Translations under genes and position numbers: made by a program
Part shown: in pieces, positions 62,321 to 64,000 of the stretch
How the letters are laid out: every line of letters begins with the position of its first letter
Numbering within the stretch: position 1 is the stretch's first letter
Notes under the pieces: generated by a model
The model's input: the letters and a program-made list of their open reading frames with translations, nothing else
Databases searched by the model: none
What the model was told of the DNA's origin: nothing
Assembly (NCBI GenBank): GCA_013178095.1
Contig: JABLXK010000015.1
Location: forward strand, 1 to 64,000
DNA from: Anaerolineae bacterium
GTDB lineage: Bacteria; Chloroflexota; Anaerolineae; Anaerolineales; Anaerolineaceae
DNA: 64,000 nucleotides
Reading direction: 5' to 3'

Positions 62321-64000
62321 ATGTTTCACAATTCCAAGGGGATTTCCGACTTCGATCTCCGCAACGCAAATTCATCCAACCGGCTGCTTGGTCTATGGCG
62401 CCTCATGCGCGGATATCAATGGGATTACATTTTCGCCACGCTGATGCAAGGTCTTTCGGCATATTCCAAGACAGCCACTTATCTGTTGTTGAGTTATTTT
62501 GTCGATCATTACATCCTGGCGTCCACCGGGAAATATCCGGTCTGGTTGATCGCGCTGGCCTTTGTTGCCGCAGCTGCCTTTCAGGGATTCTTTACTTTCT
62601 TGAGCGGCCGCTCGGCAGCCAGGACGGCTGAAGGCACCATCGAAAGGCTGCGTAATTATCTTTATGATCATTTGCAGCATCTGCCTTTCGCTTACCACGC
62701 GGAAACCGACACTGGTGAATTGATCCAACGCTGCACATCGGACGTGGACGCCCTGCGCCGTTTCTACAATGATCAAGCTATCGGCGTAGGCCGCATCGTG
62801 CTGCTTTTCCTGGTTAATTTCGTTGCCCTGCTGCAATTGAACGTCAAACTGGCTCTATATTCGGTTGTGGCGGTGCCCGTCATTGTGGTAACCTCGGTCT
62901 ACTTCTTCAAGAAGGTATCCGCCGCGTATGAATCCTATCAGGAACAGGACGCGGTGCTCTCGACCACGCTGCAGGAAAATCTCAGCGGCGTGCGCGTGGT
63001 GAAAGCCTTTGCCCGCCAGCCGCACGAGATCGAGAAATTCGAGCGCACCAATTGGGAAAAATATCTGCGCGGGAAAAAATTGCTGACCATTCACTCGCTC
63101 TTTTGGCCGATCTCCGACACGATTTGCGGATTCCAGATGCTGGCCGGGTTCATGCTCGGGGCCTTGATGACTATACGCGGCGAGATCACAGTCGGCAACT
63201 ACCTGGCTTATGCCGGCCTGGTGGTCTGGATCATCTTTCCGCTGCGCGGCTTGGGGCGCTTGATCGTGGAAATGTCAAACGGCTTGGTTTCATATGACCG
63301 GGTTTTTAAAATTATTAAAGAAATCCGTGAACCGCTGGATGACGGCAGCTACCAGCCCAAGACGGATATCCGTGGTGAGATCGTCTTTGATCACGTGAAT
63401 TTTGAATATACCCAACAGGAACAGGTGCTGCATGACGTCAGCTTCAAGATCGAAGCCGGCAAGGTCGTGGCGCTGCTCGGCTCCACCGGTTCAGGCAAAA
63501 CCACCCTGGTCAACCTGCTGCCGCGCTTCTACGATTACACCAGCGGGAAAATTCTATTAGACGGGCACGAGTTGAACACCTACTCGCGCCGTTACCTGCG
63601 CAAACACATCGGCATCGTGGAACAGGAACCATTTCTGTTTTCGCGCTCGATCCGCGACAACATCACCTACGGCGTCGGGCGTGACGTCCCGCAAGAGGAA
63701 GTCGAACAAGCCGCCAGAATGGCTGCCATCCACGATGTTATCCTGAGCTTTCCTGAAGGGTACCGCACGCTGGTGGGCGAACGCGGCGTGACCGTCTCAG
63801 GCGGTCAAAAGCAACGCCTCGCCATCGCGCGCACGCTGCTGAAAAATCCCTGCATACTGATTCTTGATGATTCCACTTCCTCGGTGGATACCGAAACGGA
63901 AGCGCAGATTCGCATGGCTATGCAATCTTTGATGAAAGACCGTACCACCTTCATTATCGCTCACCGCATCCAAAGCATCATGAATGCCGACTTGATCCTG
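62321..64000 (+). CDS. ABC-type exporter, fused membrane-ATPase half (cut by window end)
   Basis: At least 560 residues, open to the window end. It starts MFHNSKGISDF after AGGA, with TATAAT at 62277-62282. Six membrane helices occupy residues 30-310, then the ATPase: Walker A 'LLGSTGSGKTTLV', Q-loop 'GIVEQEPFLF', signature 'VSGGQKQRLAIAR', Walker B 'ILILDDSTSSVDTETE' and H-loop 'IIAHRIQSI'. The catalytic glutamate after Walker B is aspartate (LDD), as in the degenerate-site half of heterodimeric exporters of the BmrC/TmrA type. A partner with the normal site is expected right after the window end. Substrate unknown (drug, lipid or peptide). Confidence 0.9.
   Translation, partial: MFHNSKGISDFDLRNANSSNRLLGLWRLMRGYQWDYIFATLMQGLSAYSKTATYLLLSYFVDHYILASTGKYPVWLIALAFVAAAAFQGFFTFLSGRSAARTAEGTIERLRNYLYDHLQHLPFAYHAETDTGELIQRCTSDVDALRRFYNDQAIGVGRIVLLFLVNFVALLQLNVKLALYSVVAVPVIVVTSVYFFKKVSAAYESYQEQDAVLSTTLQENLSGVRVVKAFARQPHEIEKFERTNWEKYLRGKKLLTIHSLFWPISDTICGFQMLAGFMLGALMTIRGEITVGNYLAYAGLVVWIIFPLRGLGRLIVEMSNGLVSYDRVFKIIKEIREPLDDGSYQPKTDIRGEIVFDHVNFEYTQQEQVLHDVSFKIEAGKVVALLGSTGSGKTTLVNLLPRFYDYTSGKILLDGHELNTYSRRYLRKHIGIVEQEPFLFSRSIRDNITYGVGRDVPQEEVEQAARMAAIHDVILSFPEGYRTLVGERGVTVSGGQKQRLAIARTLLKNPCILILDDSTSSVDTETEAQIRMAMQSLMKDRTTFIIAHRIQSIMNADLIL

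Overview
The window looks like a chromosome segment from a bacterium of the Chloroflexota, most likely class Anaerolineae. This is inferred from gene content, not from a marker gene. It has a mevalonate-type decarboxylase in a bacterium, envelope proteins with Pro/Thr linkers of the 'PTPTPT' kind, an alanine-glyoxylate-type aminotransferase, a UgpC/MsmK-type ABC ATPase, an FtsZ gene standing alone outside a division cluster, and many short dispersed intergenic repeats. Coding sequence is GC-rich and dense. No rRNA, tRNA, CRISPR array, IS element or prophage was recognised.

Layout. 1-2.2 kb: a string of hairpins, a PIG-L deacetylase and a HAD phosphatase. 2.3-4.3 kb (minus): a flavin oxidase-like protein, the tail of a lost acyl-CoA synthetase, miaA and yraN. 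4.3-6.0 kb: a repeat-rich, AT-rich island around one orphan gene. 6.1-12.2 kb (plus): a CinA-like protein, an amidohydrolase fused to a CYTH domain, glycogen synthase and 4-alpha-glucanotransferase. 12.2-15.5 kb: EamA transporter, Mn-type superoxide dismutase, and the ruvX-mltG pair. 15.6-18.0 kb: a lipoprotein and the MsrPQ methionine sulfoxide repair system. 18.0-25.5 kb: a four-gene DNA-repair run (AddB-like ATPase, UvrD helicase, Fe-S RecB nuclease, RecJ). 25.5-29.0 kb: L,D-transpeptidase, HemW and a LysM protein. 29.08-29.62 kb: six exact-period 91-bp tandem repeats. 29.6-36.9 kb: thioredoxin reductase, FabL-like enoyl reductase, cyclase, thiolase, AlkZ-related protein, GH13 glycosidase and a nucleoside-sugar epimerase-like protein. 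37-41.9 kb: unknown TIM-barrel-like protein, a non-canonical FtsZ, small proteins, DOPA dioxygenase and a nucleotidyltransferase. 41.9-47.5 kb: diguanylate cyclase, mevalonate (di)phosphate decarboxylase, site-2 protease, HEAT protein and acylphosphatase. 47.5-53.5 kb (minus): pth-mfd-uvrB. 53.7-64 kb: small membrane proteins, NAD(P)HX repair enzyme, MFS/spermidine synthase fusion, DUF1461 protein, ABC ATPase, aminotransferase, acetyltransferase and an ABC exporter cut by the window end.

Functionally, two DNA-repair blocks stand out: a split AddAB-like end-processing set with RecJ, and transcription-coupled excision repair (mfd-uvrB). Glycogen metabolism is represented by glgA, malQ and a GH13 enzyme. 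Oxidative-damage repair is represented by SOD, MsrPQ and TrxB.

The observations most worth follow-up are the amidohydrolase-CYTH fusion with altered CYTH acids, the split AddAB-like operon, the FtsZ whose T7-loop aspartate is histidine, the orphan gene between 12-bp direct repeats, the 91-bp repeat array, and a recurring promoter layout (TATAAT ending 6-8 nt before ATG) that predicts leaderless mRNAs. All functional calls come from reading motifs; no database search was run.
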